Positions 8,303 to 17,333 are shown, numbered from the stretch's first letter. The stretch: DNA of 64,000 nt from Flavonifractor sp. AGMB03687 (GCF_017811815.1 NZ_JADKZI010000002.1:434001-498000), one strand, 5' to 3'. Notes: generated by a model not told the origin, from the letters alone. A program made the numbers and translations.

Positions 8303-11300
8303 TTATGCCATTGTAGTGTTGGTCACGAACCGGGTGAGCATGGCGGCCACCTCAGCCCGGGTGATGTTGGCCTGGGGCCGCAGGCTGCCGGTGAGGATGC
8401 CGCTGGCGCAGGCCCACTCCATGGCCTCTCTGGCCCAGGCGGAGGTCTGAGCCCCGTCCCGGAAGTGGTCCAGGCTGCCGCCGGTCACCGCGGGCTTGCC
8501 GGCGCACCGGTAGAGCATGACGGCCAGGGTCTCCCGGGTGAGAGGGGCGTCGGGGTCAAAGCGGCCGTTGGCGGTGCCGCCGGCGATGTCCTGCTCCGCC
8601 GCCCAGTTGGCCGCGTCGCTGTACCAGGCGTTGGCGGGCACATCCTGGAAGCTGCCGCTGGAGGCAGGCGCGGGGCTGCCCTCCAGCCGGTGGAGCACGG
8701 TGACCAGCATGGAGCGGGTCATGGTACCGGCGGGGGCAAATTTGCCGCTGCCCACGCCGGAGAACAGCTCCCGGCTGGCCACAAACTGGACGGAATCGGC
8801 AAACCAGTCCCGGCCGGACACATCGGCAAACTGCTTGCTGCCGTCCACCAGCTCCAGGGTGGCGGAGCGGTCCACCTGCACGGTGAGGGCGCCGTTCTGA
8901 TAGACGGAACGGGGCAGCACCCGGCGGCTGCCGTCGGGCAGTACCTGGACCGTCACGGTGCCGGTGCCTCCGGTGCAGGGGATGCGCAGGGTGCCGTGGG
9001 AAACACCGGCGGGAACGGTGACCTGGGCGGTCACCTTGCCGGTGCTGCCGGTGGTCACCAGGGCGGTGGCGCCGGTCTTTTGGTCGGTAACCGTGACGGT
9101 GCTCTCGGTGGGCTTCTGTGTGCCGCCGGTAGCGCTTCCACCACTGGAACTACCGCCGCTGGAGCTGCCTCCACTGGAGCCGCCGCCGGTAGTGGGAGGC
9201 ACCGTGGGCTTGTTGGAACCACCGCCGGTGGTAGGAGGTACCGTCGGCTTGTTGGAACCACCGGAACCGCTGCCGCCACCGGTGCTGCCACCGCCGCCGG
9301 TAGGAGGCACGGTGGGCGGCACAGTAGGCGGAACGGTGGGCTTCTGGTCCGTGGTGGGCACCTGGACCATCTGGTTCCAGGCCAGCGTACCGGCCTGACG
9401 CACCTCCTCCACAGAGCCGGCGGCACGGATGGCGCTCAGGCCGCTGTTGAGAGCGCTGCTCAGAGCCGCCTGGCCCTCGGCGGAATAGGCCTTCTTGTCC
9501 AGCTGGTCATACTTCTCCTGGATGGCCTGGGCCTCGGACCGCTTCTCCGCGGCCAGCTGCTGCCGGAACTCCAGCTGATGGGACAGATCGGGGCTGGTGT
9601 ACTCCTTCCAGGCCAGCTCCAGACCGTTGTACCGGTCCAGCGCGCTCTGATAGTCGGCGATGTGCTCCTGCTGCACCTGCGCCATGGGCCGGGCGGTCAG
9701 TCCGTCCAGGCTCTCCACCCACTGGGTCACCTGCCTCAGAGTTAAGAGGCCGTCCGCCTTGGTCTGAAGCTGCTGGGCCGCCTGGCCCACCACCTGCTGA
9801 CGGTCAGCCTCGTTGGTCAGGGAACTGCGCAGTGCCAGCTTGTCCTGGGCCAGATCCTCCAGGGCAGCCTGGGCCAGGCCCTCCAGCTCCTTGGCGTTGG
9901 ACTCAGTCAGACTGTGGGCGGACACATAGCCCAGGGCGGCGGCATGGGCCGACGTCCAGGAACCGATGACCTCTTCCACCCGCTTCTGCGCGGTGGGCAC
10001 TGCCGCCATGGCCGCCTTGGCCTGCTCCACGATCCGGTTCATGTCCAAGGTGTTGGAAGCAGCCTGGACCTTACCGACGGCGTCGGTGTAGGCCTCGGAC
10101 AGGGTGCTCCAGTCCTGACTGGTGTAATCGCCCTGGGCATAGCCCCGGAAGGCGGCGTCCAGATCGACCAGATAGGGCTTCTGGAGCTCGCTGACGGAGG
10201 TACGCCACACGGCGTACAGGGTAACGGTGCCGTTTGCCTCGGCGGTCAGGCTCTCTACCTGGGCCTGGTTGCCGTAGCGCACCGCTCCGGAAGGCGTGGT
10301 AGCCCAACCGGCAAACTCCTTGTCACCGTTGGTGAAGGGGTTTGCCATCAGGGTCACTGCCTGACCGTAAACGGCGCTCTGGGTCTGGACCTCACCCTCT
10401 CCCCTGTTGGGATCCAGCTTGATGGTGTACTGGTTGGGAGTCCACTGGGCGTAAAGGGTGATCCGGTCCCCGTCGGTTTTCTTGCCCGCCAGGTTGCGCA
10501 CTGATTCCTGGTCCCTGTAGGCGGTACCGTTCCCCTTGGGCAGGGTGTTCCACCCGGCGAAGGTGTGGCCGTAGCGCCGGAAGGTGCTCTGGGGCAGCTG
10601 CAGCTCGGTCCCCCACTGGGCGGGCACGGCTGCCAGGGAGCCGTTGCCCCCGTTGGTGGAGAAATAGATGGTGTAGCGGTTGGCGATCCGCTGGCTGTAG
10701 AGGGTCTGCCCCGCTGCCTCCAGCTCCGCCGGAGCGGGGATGGTGCACTCCTGATCCAGGAACTAGGCCGCCCGGTCGTGGCCTTCGATGGGGTCCTGCT
10801 CCTCGTAGTCGTCCAGATAGACCGTCAGGCCGGGCTGGTTGGGCAGCTTGATCTCCTCCATGAAGTTGTTCCGGGCCACAAAGCCGCCGCCCTCCAGCTT
10901 GGTGTTGTAGCTCATGTCCAGATGGGTCAGGCGGTTGTGGTCGATATGGAGGAAGGTCAGCTCAGGCAGCATGCTCACATCGATGCTGGTCAGCCGGTTG
11001 TCAAAGGTCTCAATGAACACCAGCTTGGTGTTGTCGGTGAGAAGCAGCTGCTCCAGATTGTTGTTGGAGCAATTCAGGCTCTGAAGATTGGGAAAGGCGC
11101 CCAACCCCTCCAGGCTGGTCAGGCCCAGGCCGGACAGGTCCAGCTGGGTCACGGCCATCCGCTCCTCCTGGGTGAGCACGCCGTCAGCGCCGGCGCCGCC
11201 CAGATTGGCGGCGTTGAGCAGCCAGCTCTGGAGCTTCTGATCCCGGAAGGCTTCGGTGATGTTGATACTTCCCTCATAGCTGCGGGGTGCCAGGGGTGTG

Positions 11301-11383
11301 GCCGCAACAGCGGGAAGTGTGAGCTGACCGGCGAGGGCGATGGTGGTCAGCATAACGGGCACCTTTTTCATGGTCGGTTTCAT
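8303..11383 (-). pseudogene. LRR, InlB-repeat and SLH surface protein split by an in-frame TAG
   Basis: One frame of 1027 codons with a single internal stop (TAG, minus strand 10765-10763). Part 1 (10763-11383, 206 residues) has a signal peptide (1-28) and leucine-rich repeats (SGLGLTSLEGLG, NCSNNNLEQL, FDNRLTSIDV, DHNRLTHLDM). Part 2 continues in the same frame: one InlB B-type repeat begins before the first downstream GTG and a second lies at YTIKLDPNRGEGEV; then a helical region, a Pro/Gly/Ser linker with PTVPPT repeats, a small beta domain and SLH domains ending at 8303. Without readthrough, part 1 would be secreted without an anchor and part 2 would have no signal. CAG to TAG is the simplest explanation. 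The promoter, operator and terminator are intact. A sequencing error or suppressed stop is possible. Confidence 0.85.
10763..11383 (-). CDS. 5' ORF of the split surface protein (secreted LRR fragment)
   Basis: 206 residues up to the TAG. Signal peptide about 1-28, then an EF-hand-free helical spacer and four to five bacterial LRR units of about 20-22 residues. It would be translated even if the stop is real, giving a free secreted LRR protein. The LRR-then-InlB order resembles internalin-like proteins. The ATG at 11383 (MKPTMKK) has GGAGACG upstream; an inner ATG (MKK) is possible. Confidence 0.8.
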   Translation of the reverse strand: MKPTMKKVPVMLTTIALAGQLTLPAVAATPLAPRSYEGSINITEAFRDQKLQSWLLNAANLGGAGADGVLTQEERMAVTQLDLSGLGLTSLEGLGAFPNLQSLNCSNNNLEQLLLTDNTKLVFIETFDNRLTSIDVSMLPELTFLHIDHNRLTHLDMSYNTKLEGGGFVARNNFMEEIKLPNQPGLTVYLDDYEEQDPIEGHDRAA

Positions 11384-11409
11384 TTGCGTCTCCTGTTATA
11401 CATTTATTT

Positions 11410-11436
11410 CCTACTAATTCCCTAGTAATTAGTAGG
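11410..11436. promoter_or_regulatory. Inverted repeat over the transcription start of the LRR/SLH gene
   Basis: CCTACTAATT, 7 nt, AATTAGTAGG: a perfect 10-bp inverted repeat that begins 4 nt downstream of the -10 box and so covers the predicted +1 region. It looks like a repressor operator; a hairpin at the RNA 5' end is the alternative. Confidence 0.6.
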
Positions 11437-11439
11437 CCC

Positions 11440-11468
11440 ATTATAGGGGGTGGAGCACATTTTGTCAA
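11440..11468 (-). promoter_or_regulatory. SigA promoter of the LRR/SLH gene
   Basis: Consensus TTGACA, 17 nt, TATAAT on the minus strand, about 57 nt before the start codon. Confidence 0.85.
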
Positions 11469-11525
11469 CTGAGGAAAGCGGAAGATCTTCTGAAGATATC
11501 CTTTACATATGTTAAGAAGGCATAG

Positions 11526-11556
11526 AAAAAGGCCGTCCCGAATGGGACGGCCTTTT
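11526..11556 (-). terminator. Terminator after the zinc-ribbon gene
   Basis: Stem AAAAGGCCGTCCC/GGGACGGCCTTTT with a GAAT loop, flanked by A and T runs. Confidence 0.85.
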
Positions 11557-11567
11557 GGCATTGCAGA

Positions 11568-11849
11568 TTAGTGCTGCTCGCCGCGCATGCGAGCGAAGCA
11601 GTCGCTGCAGTAAACAGGACGATCGGACTTGGGCTCGAAGGGCACCTTGGCCTCGCCGCCGCAGGCAGCGCAGGTAGCGGTGAAGTACTCGCGGGGGCCG
11701 CGGGAGGCAGCCTTGCGGGCGTCACGGCAAGCCTTGCAGCGCTGGGGCTCGTTCTGGAAGCCGCGCTCGGCGTAGAACTCCTGCTCACCGGCGGTGAACA
11801 CGAACTCCTGGCCACATTCCTTACATACCAGAGTCTTGTCTTCGTACAT
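11568..11849 (-). CDS. Small four-CxxC zinc-ribbon protein
   Basis: 93 residues with two zinc ribbons: CKEC (9-12) with CKAC (38-41), and CAAC (59-62) with CSDC (80-83). This matches the 'probable zinc-ribbon' family seen in many Firmicutes, in which the first ribbon is followed by a short aromatic segment (EFVFTAGEQEFYAERGF). No enzymatic residues are seen. Function unknown; nucleic-acid or protein binding is a guess from the fold. It lies just downstream of the SigH-like gene with a gap of about 70 nt and ends at a strong terminator. Confidence 0.85.
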   Translation of the reverse strand: MYEDKTLVCKECGQEFVFTAGEQEFYAERGFQNEPQRCKACRDARKAASRGPREYFTATCAACGGEAKVPFEPKSDRPVYCSDCFARMRGEQH

Positions 11850-11920
11850 GATGTTACCCTCTCTTTGCTTCTTTGCCCAGGTCCGGATGATCCATGTGCT
11901 GGGTCAGTGTAATATTGCGA

Positions 11921-12556
11921 TCAGCCTTTGCTGATGTCGCCGGAAGAAGATTGCTGCGCCAGCTTGCGCCGGATACGCTGCACCGCGTTGTCCACCGATT
12001 TGGGGGACTTGTTTACCTCGGCTGCAATTTCGGAGTAGGACAAACCGTTCAGATACAACCGAAGTACGCTTGCCTCGAAGCCGGACAGCTGGCCCATCAG
12101 CGCCTCCAGACGTTCCCGAAAGGATTCCCGGCTGAGGAGGATCTCCTCCGGATCGGTTTCCGGACCGTCAGACGCGCCGAACGCCAATGGATCGCCGTTC
12201 CCACTAAAAAGAGGGTTTCCGAACGAGACGGAGTTGTTCAGCGGTATGTGCTTATCTCTTGCTGCTGCTTTGATAACAGAGAAAAGGCGGTTTTTGATGC
12301 AGACCTCCGCGTAGGTGCGGAAGGAAGCGGCCTTCTCCGGGTCATATTCCCGGATGGCGGCCAGCAGCCCCACCATTCCCTCCTGGATCAGATCCTCGCT
12401 GTCGCCGCCGGCCAGAAAATAGGGCCGGGCGCAGATGCGCACCAGGCGGTTGTAGCGCACAACCAGGGCCTCCTCGGCCTGGCGGTCACCGGAGGCGGCC
12501 AGAGCGCACAGCCTTTCGTCGTCCGGCTCCAGCGGTTGGAAATGGTCAGCTTTCAT
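11921..12556 (-). CDS. sigH: Sigma-70 family factor, SigH (Spo0H) type
   Basis: 211 residues with the sigma-70 region 2 (DLIQEGMVGLLAAIREYDPEKAASFRTYA, core binding and -10 recognition) and a region 4 helix-turn-helix (LNGLSYSEIAAEVNKSPKSVDNAVQRIRRKL). The size and the order of motifs fit SigH, which turns on early sporulation genes, and a sporulating host is plain from the rest of the window. Region 1 and 3 are absent or reduced, as in SigH. The assignment against other short sigmas is by resemblance only. A SigA promoter leaves a leader of only about 10 nt. Confidence 0.82.
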   Translation of the reverse strand: MKADHFQPLEPDDERLCALAASGDRQAEEALVVRYNRLVRICARPYFLAGGDSEDLIQEGMVGLLAAIREYDPEKAASFRTYAEVCIKNRLFSVIKAAARDKHIPLNNSVSFGNPLFSGNGDPLAFGASDGPETDPEEILLSRESFRERLEALMGQLSGFEASVLRLYLNGLSYSEIAAEVNKSPKSVDNAVQRIRRKLAQQSSSGDISKG

Positions 12557-12573
12557 GCCGTTTCTCCTTGCAC

Positions 12574-12603
12574 ATTATAAGCGTAGATACCTGAATTTGT
12601 CAA
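12574..12603 (-). promoter_or_regulatory. SigA promoter of the SigH-like gene
   Basis: TTGACA, 18 nt, TATAAT on the minus strand; predicted start is about 10 nt from the ATG. Confidence 0.75.
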
Positions 12604-12631
12604 GCGATTATGAAAAAATACTTCGGGATTC

Positions 12632-13984
12632 TCACCGATTTTTTATGACATTTGCCAAGAGGGATGCAACTTTTTCTGCATCGTCCTGGCTCTGGGCCTC
12701 CACCATGACCCGCACCAGAGCCTCGGTGCCCGAGGGGCGCACCAGCACCCGGCCGGTACCGGCCAGCAGCTTCTCCTGCTCGGCCACGGCGGCCATGATG
12801 TCGGGATCGTTCATGATGGCCTGCTTGGCGGCGTTGTCGGCCACAGGCACGTTGATGAGGGTCTGGGGGTAGCGCTTGCAGCCCTCCACCAACTGGGAGG
12901 CCTTCTTGCCGGAGCGGTGGAGCAGGGCCAAAAACTGCAGCGCGGTGAGCTGGCCGTCGCCGGTGGTGGCGTACTTGCGGAAGATGGTGTGGCCGGACTG
13001 CTCGCCGCCCAGGACCCAGCCTTCCTCCTCCATCTTCTCCAGCACGTTGCGGTCGCCCACGGCGGTGCAGAAGAGCTCCATGTTGTGCTCCCGGCAGAAG
13101 ACGTGCAGGCCCAGGTTGCTCATGACGGTGCCCACGATGGCGCTGCCGGGCAGCTGGCCCTTGGACAGCAGGTCCAGGCCGCAGGCGGCGATGACCTGGT
13201 CGCCGTCGATCTCCTCGCCGGTCTCGTCCACCATGAGGCAGCGGTCGGCGTCGCCGTCAAAGGCGATGCCCAGGTCGTACTTCCCTGCCGTTACCATGGC
13301 CTTCAGGCTGTCCAGATGGGTGGAGCCGCAGCCGTTGTTGATGTTCACGCCGTCGGGATCGGCGTTGATGATGTCGGTGTGCAGGTCGGAGAAGGAGTCG
13401 AAGAGCCGGCCGGCGGTGGCGGAGGAGGCGCCGTTGGCGCAGTCCACCAGGATCTTCAGGCCGGACAGATCGGTGTCGATGGTGGATACCAGGTGGTCGA
13501 TGTAGTCCTGGCTCTCCTTCTGGTCGGCATACACCACCCGGCCGATGTCGCCGCCGGTCTTGCGGGGCACGGACACCTTGTTGAGGATGATGTCCTCGAT
13601 CTTGCCCTCCAGCTCGTCGGACAGCTTGAAGCCCTGGCTGTTGAAGATCTTGATGCCGTTGTGCTCAAAGGGGTTGTGGGAGGCGGAGATGACGATGCCG
13701 GCGTCGCAGCCGCTGTCCACCGTCACCCAGGCCACGCCGGGGGTGGGGATCACGCCCAGGTGGAGCACGTCGGCTCCGGCGGAGCACAGTCCGGCGATGA
13801 GGGCGCCCTCCAGCAGGTCGGAGGAGATGCGGGTGTCCTTGCCGATGGCGAAGCGGGGACGTCCCTCCCCTTTCGCCTGGGCCAGCACATAGGCCGCGGC
13901 TACGCCCACGTCGTAAGCCAGTTCTGCGTCCAGACCGGCGTTGACCACGCCGCGGATACCGTCCGTTCCAAACAGTTTACCCAT
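12632..13984 (-). CDS. glmM: Phosphoglucosamine mutase GlmM
   Basis: 450 residues, normal length. The phosphoserine loop is GIVISASHNPFEHNG near residue 100, the Mg site is AFDGDADRC near 245, the sugar-binding loop is GEQSGH near 330 and the phosphate loop RPSGTEALVRVM is near 415. The enzyme turns glucosamine-6-phosphate into glucosamine-1-phosphate on the way to UDP-GlcNAc for peptidoglycan. It starts 5 nt downstream of the SdpI-family gene, with AAAGAGGTAAT as ribosome site, and looks like the last gene of the ruv cluster. Confidence 0.97.
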   Translation of the reverse strand: MGKLFGTDGIRGVVNAGLDAELAYDVGVAAAYVLAQAKGEGRPRFAIGKDTRISSDLLEGALIAGLCSAGADVLHLGVIPTPGVAWVTVDSGCDAGIVISASHNPFEHNGIKIFNSQGFKLSDELEGKIEDIILNKVSVPRKTGGDIGRVVYADQKESQDYIDHLVSTIDTDLSGLKILVDCANGASSATAGRLFDSFSDLHTDIINADPDGVNINNGCGSTHLDSLKAMVTAGKYDLGIAFDGDADRCLMVDETGEEIDGDQVIAACGLDLLSKGQLPGSAIVGTVMSNLGLHVFCREHNMELFCTAVGDRNVLEKMEEEGWVLGGEQSGHTIFRKYATTGDGQLTALQFLALLHRSGKKASQLVEGCKRYPQTLINVPVADNAAKQAIMNDPDIMAAVAEQEKLLAGTGRVLVRPSGTEALVRVMVEAQSQDDAEKVASLLANVIKNR

Positions 13985-13989
13985 ATTGA

Positions 13990-14367
13990 TTACCTCTTTC
14001 TACCGAAATCATCAAAGGTTTTCTTTAAGGCCCGCTCCACGGGGAACAGACTCCCCACCAGCACGGCCATCTGTATCATGACAACCACAAAGCACGCCGT
14101 CCCCACCGGGGTAGTCCCCCGGCCCAGTACGGTCAGCATGGCCAGCAGGCTCACCGGCAGCAGCACCAGCCCCAGCTTGAACCACAGCTTGCCGCAGGTC
14201 CGGTGGGCAAAGTCCCAGGTGTCCTGGTTCTTCATGGACCGGGTGGTGCGGTAGCCGTACAGGCTGTTGATGGTTTTGGGCGGCTTCGTTTGAAAGCGCC
14301 AACCGAACAGCAGCATGACCGCCGGGGTCAGCAGGACCATGGCGGTACAAAAGATCCAGAAGCCCAT
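13990..14367 (-). CDS. SdpI family membrane protein
   Basis: 125 residues with an N-terminal membrane helix (3-21), the family signature YGYRTTRSMKNQDTW followed by AHRTCGK, and two more hydrophobic helices near 60-100. SdpI of Bacillus gives immunity against the SdpC killing peptide; most relatives are small membrane proteins of unknown role. No toxin gene is nearby. It lies between ruvB and glmM in the same direction and is probably cotranscribed with them. Confidence 0.8.
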   Translation of the reverse strand: MGFWIFCTAMVLLTPAVMLLFGWRFQTKPPKTINSLYGYRTTRSMKNQDTWDFAHRTCGKLWFKLGLVLLPVSLLAMLTVLGRGTTPVGTACFVVVMIQMAVLVGSLFPVERALKKTFDDFGRKR

Positions 14368-14406
14368 TGCCCTCTCCCCTTTTCTGTCGGTGGCCCACTC
14401 ATTTCA

Positions 14407-15462
14407 TTAAAAGCTCAGCTGCTCCATGCCGACCCCGCCGGGGACAGCCAGGCCCAGGTGCTCATAGGCCCGGCGGGTGACGCACCGCCCTCTGGGGGTG
14501 CGGGTGAGGAAGCCCATCTGCATCAGATAGGGCTCATACACGTCCTCCAGGGTGACGGCCTCCTCGTTGATGGTGGCAGCCAGGGTCTCCAGACCCACCG
14601 GACCGCCGCCGTAGTGCTCGATGATGGAGCTTAACATCCGCCGGTCGATGGCGTCCAGCCCCAGGTGGTCCACCTCCAGGGCGGACAGGGCCTGGTCGGC
14701 CACCTCCCGGGTGATGACGCCCCCTGCCCGTACCTGGGCAAAGTCCCGCACCCGGCGCAGCATCCGGTTGGCGATCCGGGGCGTGCCCCGGCTGCGCTTG
14801 GCGATCTCCATGGCGCCGTCGGCCTCGATGGGTACATCCAGGATGCCCGCCGACCGGGTGACGATGAGGGCCAGCTCCTCCGGGGTATACAGCTCCAGCC
14901 GCAGGGTCACGCCGAACCGGTCCCGCAGAGGTGCGGACAGCTGACCCGCCCGGGTGGTGGCCCCGATGAGGGTGAATTTGGGCAGGTCCAACCGGATGGA
15001 GTTGGCGGAAGGCCCCTTGCCGATGATGATATCAATGGCAAAGTCCTCCATGGCGGGGTACAAAATCTCCTCCACCGACCGGTTAAGCCGGTGGATCTCA
15101 TCCACGAACAGGATGTCGTTCTCCGCCAGATTGGTGAGCAGGGCCGCCAGATCGCCGGGCTTTTCAATGGCCGGACCGGAGGTGATGCGGATGTTGACCC
15201 CCATCTCATTGGCGATGATGTTGGACAGGGTGGTCTTGCCCAGGCCCGGGGGGCCGTGAAGCAGCACGTGGTCCAGGGGCTCATTGCGCATCTTGGCGGC
15301 CTGGATAAAGACCTCCAGGTTGCCCTTGGCCTTCTCCTGGCCGATGTATTCATTTAAAGTTTTAGGCCGCAGGGAGCCCTCGTTTTCATCATCCCGGGTG
15401 AGGGATGTGGTCACCAGAGGCTCCTCGGTCTCAAATCCGTCTTCAGAAAATGCAATACTCAA
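14407..15462 (-). CDS. ruvB: Holliday junction branch migration helicase RuvB
   Basis: 351 residues from a TTG at 15462. Walker A is GPPGLGKTT, Walker B is LFVDEIHRL, sensor 1 IGATTRAG, and the arginine-rich winged-helix end ([12 protein letters not shown]) is intact. RuvB hexamers drive branch migration with RuvA. A longer ATG frame from 15504 would overlap the upstream DUF3784 gene by 38 nt; the TTG, behind AAGGGAAGTGAG and 4 nt after that gene's stop, fits better. Unusually, ruvA and ruvB are separated here by two small genes. Confidence 0.96.
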   Translation of the reverse strand: MSIAFSEDGFETEEPLVTTSLTRDDENEGSLRPKTLNEYIGQEKAKGNLEVFIQAAKMRNEPLDHVLLHGPPGLGKTTLSNIIANEMGVNIRITSGPAIEKPGDLAALLTNLAENDILFVDEIHRLNRSVEEILYPAMEDFAIDIIIGKGPSANSIRLDLPKFTLIGATTRAGQLSAPLRDRFGVTLRLELYTPEELALIVTRSAGILDVPIEADGAMEIAKRSRGTPRIANRMLRRVRDFAQVRAGGVITREVADQALSALEVDHLGLDAIDRRMLSSIIEHYGGGPVGLETLAATINEEAVTLEDVYEPYLMQMGFLTRTPRGRCVTRRAYEHLGLAVPGGVGMEQLSF

Positions 15463-15466
15463 AGTC

Positions 15467-15799
15467 TCACTTCCCTTTTCGGAACCGGTTTCCCGTATTG
15501 GCATAGATCACCGCCCAAAGGACCAGGCCCAGGATGAGGGCGATGCCCACCCAGGTCAGGGCCATACGCTCCAGGAAGGTGCCCAGAGCGATCAGGCAGT
15601 AGCTCCCGCCGATGGCAAACATCAGCTTGCCCATAAAGCGGCACAGGGCTTTTTCGTCGTAGGTTTTCTTCTCCTCGCGACTGGCGGTGTTGTACCCCGC
15701 AATGAGGAAGGCACCCTTCCCTTTGGAGAAAAGGATACCCAGAACGACGCAGAGCAGGACCACGGCCAGCTGCACCCAGAGGGCGATCCAGCGTTCTAT
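15467..15799 (-). CDS. DUF3784 family membrane protein with apparent AUA start
   Basis: 110 residues if started at ATA 15799. DUF3784 features: an N-terminal helix ([20 protein letters not shown]), the signature [28 protein letters not shown], and two more helices. No ATG, GTG or TTG fits: the next upstream ATG (15943) lies deep inside the DUF6054 gene and gives a foreign Cys/Pro-rich leader, and the first internal GTG would cut into the first helix. GGAGGGGG lies 7 nt upstream of the ATA, which falls where family members begin. Function unknown. It lies between the DUF6054 gene and ruvB. Confidence 0.75.
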   Translation of the reverse strand: MERWIALWVQLAVVLLCVVLGILFSKGKGAFLIAGYNTASREEKKTYDEKALCRFMGKLMFAIGGSYCLIALGTFLERMALTWVGIALILGLVLWAVIYANTGNRFRKGK

Positions 15800-15803
15800 G
15801 TTT

Positions 15804-16142
15804 TTACCCCCTCCAGGCGTCCAGCAGCTCCTCCAGCTTATCCAGAAAAGCCTCTTCGCCCAGGGTGTTGATCTTGAACAGCACAGCCTGACTGCCGCCG
15901 GAGGTGATGGCGGACAGGAACAGATGGGGGCCGTTCCCCACAAGGGTCAGATTGAGGCTCACCCGGTTGCCGCCCATGAAGCTGTACCGCTCATACACCC
16001 GGACAGCCACTCGGAAGGAACCGTTGCGATAATCGCTGCTGTCCTCCCAACTGGCGGAAGAACTACCGTTCAAAATGCCGTCGTGGAGATAGTCCAGCAG
16101 CCGGTCAAAGCTGCCGGAGAGATCCCGTTCCAGTTTGGCCAT
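15804..16142 (-). CDS. DUF6054 family protein
   Basis: 112 residues, soluble, no signal or membrane segment. The pattern MAKLERDLSGSFDRLLDYLHDGIL, a beta-rich middle (RVAVRVYERYSFMGGNRVSLNLTLVG) and a C-terminal helix ending LLDAWRG fit DUF6054, a family of small Firmicute proteins with no known function. In this layout it is the second gene after ruvA, with ruvB two genes further on. Its stop codon lies 4 nt before the proposed AUA start of the DUF3784 gene, so translation may be coupled. Confidence 0.7.
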   Translation of the reverse strand: MAKLERDLSGSFDRLLDYLHDGILNGSSSASWEDSSDYRNGSFRVAVRVYERYSFMGGNRVSLNLTLVGNGPHLFLSAITSGGSQAVLFKINTLGEEAFLDKLEELLDAWRG

Positions 16143-16164
16143 GATGGATCCTCCCTTCGGGGGA

Positions 16165-16770
16165 TTACCCCTTCATCATTTTCTTCAGGGCCTGCTTGAT
16201 GATGTCCTCCAGGCTGAGGGTATCCACGTCGATGCCCTTGAGGGCCATGCCGATCTCGGTCTGGGAGTAGCCCAGCACCGCCAGAGCGGCGGCCGCCTCG
16301 GAGGATTTGTTCTCCGGGATGACGGTGACCCCGGTGCCGCCGTAGCTCTCGCCGCCGGGGCTGATCTGGCCCTTGGCCAGCTTATCCTTCAGCTCCAGGA
16401 TGATGCGCTGGGCGATCTTTTTGCCGATGCCCTGGGCCACGGTGAGGGCCTTCTCGTCCCCGGTGATGATGCTCATGGCCAGGGACTCGGGGGTGGCGGA
16501 GGACAGGATGGACAGAGCCGCCTTGGGTCCCACGCCGGACACCGAGATGAGCAGCTGGAAGCAGTTAAGCTCGTTCTCGGTGGCGAAGCCGTACAGCTCC
16601 ATGGCGTCCTCCCGGACGTTCAGGTGGGTAAACAGCTTGGCGCTCTCCCCTTTTTTCAGCCGGGAGAGGGTGTTGTTGGTGGTGCGGCAGGCGTAGCCCA
16701 CCCCGCCGCAGTCGATGACCGCCAGATAGGGGGCGGTATGGGCCACGGTTCCTTTGACATAGTAAAACAT
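16165..16770 (-). CDS. ruvA: Holliday junction DNA-binding protein RuvA
   Basis: 201 residues. The N-terminal OB fold (MFYYVKGTVAHTAPYLAVIDCGGVGY), the two HhH motifs (LISVSGVGPKAALSIL and LTVAQGIGKKIAQRI) and the C-terminal RuvB-binding domain (AAALAVLGYSQTEIGMALKGID) are all present. RuvA tetramers hold the four-way junction for RuvB. It lies 13 nt downstream of ruvC. Confidence 0.97.
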   Translation of the reverse strand: MFYYVKGTVAHTAPYLAVIDCGGVGYACRTTNNTLSRLKKGESAKLFTHLNVREDAMELYGFATENELNCFQLLISVSGVGPKAALSILSSATPESLAMSIITGDEKALTVAQGIGKKIAQRIILELKDKLAKGQISPGGESYGGTGVTVIPENKSSEAAAALAVLGYSQTEIGMALKGIDVDTLSLEDIIKQALKKMMKG

Positions 16771-16783
16771 AATGATGTAACTC

Positions 16784-17317
16784 CTAATCCTTGCGTACGG
16801 CGTACCGGCCGCTGCCCGGCCGGTTGGCGTCGGGGCTCTGGAGCCGGGAGGTGTACGAGCGGGCGTGGCACAGGGCGATGGCCACCGCGTCGGCAGCGTC
16901 GTCCGGCTTGGGGACGGCCTTCAGGTTCAAAAGCCGCTTGGTCATGTCCATGACCTGCCGCTTTTCGGCCTTGCCGTAGCCCACCACTGCCTGCTTCACC
17001 TGGCTGGGGGTGTATTCGTAGATGGGCACCCCGTGCCGCTCCGCTGCCAGCAGCAGCACTCCGCGGGCCTGGGCCACGCCGATGCCGGTGGTGATGTTGT
17101 TGTTGAAGAAAAGCTCCTCAATGGCCATGGCCTCCGGCTTGAACTGCTCCAGAAGCTGGTCCATGTCGTCGGAGATCTGGAGGAGCCGGGCGGGCAGGCT
17201 CTCCCCCGCCGGGGTGGTGATGGCGCCGCACTGGACCAGCCGCGCTCTGCCCCCCGCCGCCTCCACCAGGCCGAAGCCCACAATGGCAAAGCCGGGGTCG
17301 ATCCCTAAAATCAGCAT
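16784..17317 (-). CDS. ruvC: Crossover junction endodeoxyribonuclease RuvC
   Basis: 177 residues. The RNase H-like active site is complete: Asp in LGIDPGFAIVG (residue 7), Glu in AIEELFFNNN (about 67) and the Asp pair in KPDDAADAVAIALCH (about 140). It resolves Holliday junctions by paired nicks. It is the first gene of the ruvC-ruvA-DUF6054-DUF3784-ruvB-SdpI-glmM run and has a promoter with an overlapping palindrome (17334-17348) that may bring it under SOS control. Confidence 0.97.
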   Translation of the reverse strand: MLILGIDPGFAIVGFGLVEAAGGRARLVQCGAITTPAGESLPARLLQISDDMDQLLEQFKPEAMAIEELFFNNNITTGIGVAQARGVLLLAAERHGVPIYEYTPSQVKQAVVGYGKAEKRQVMDMTKRLLNLKAVPKPDDAADAVAIALCHARSYTSRLQSPDANRPGSGRYAVRKD

Positions 17318-17333
17318 GGCGTCGGTTCCCTTT

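Noticed and set aside
9130-9340. Repetitive CCACCGG-rich stretch
   Set aside because: It encodes the Pro/Gly/Ser linker of the SLH protein; not a separate element.
10763-10765. General reassignment of TAG as a sense codon
   Set aside because: TAG ends other normal genes here (tsaB at 59812, the CcdA-TlpA gene at 23268), and the protein frames close there as expected.
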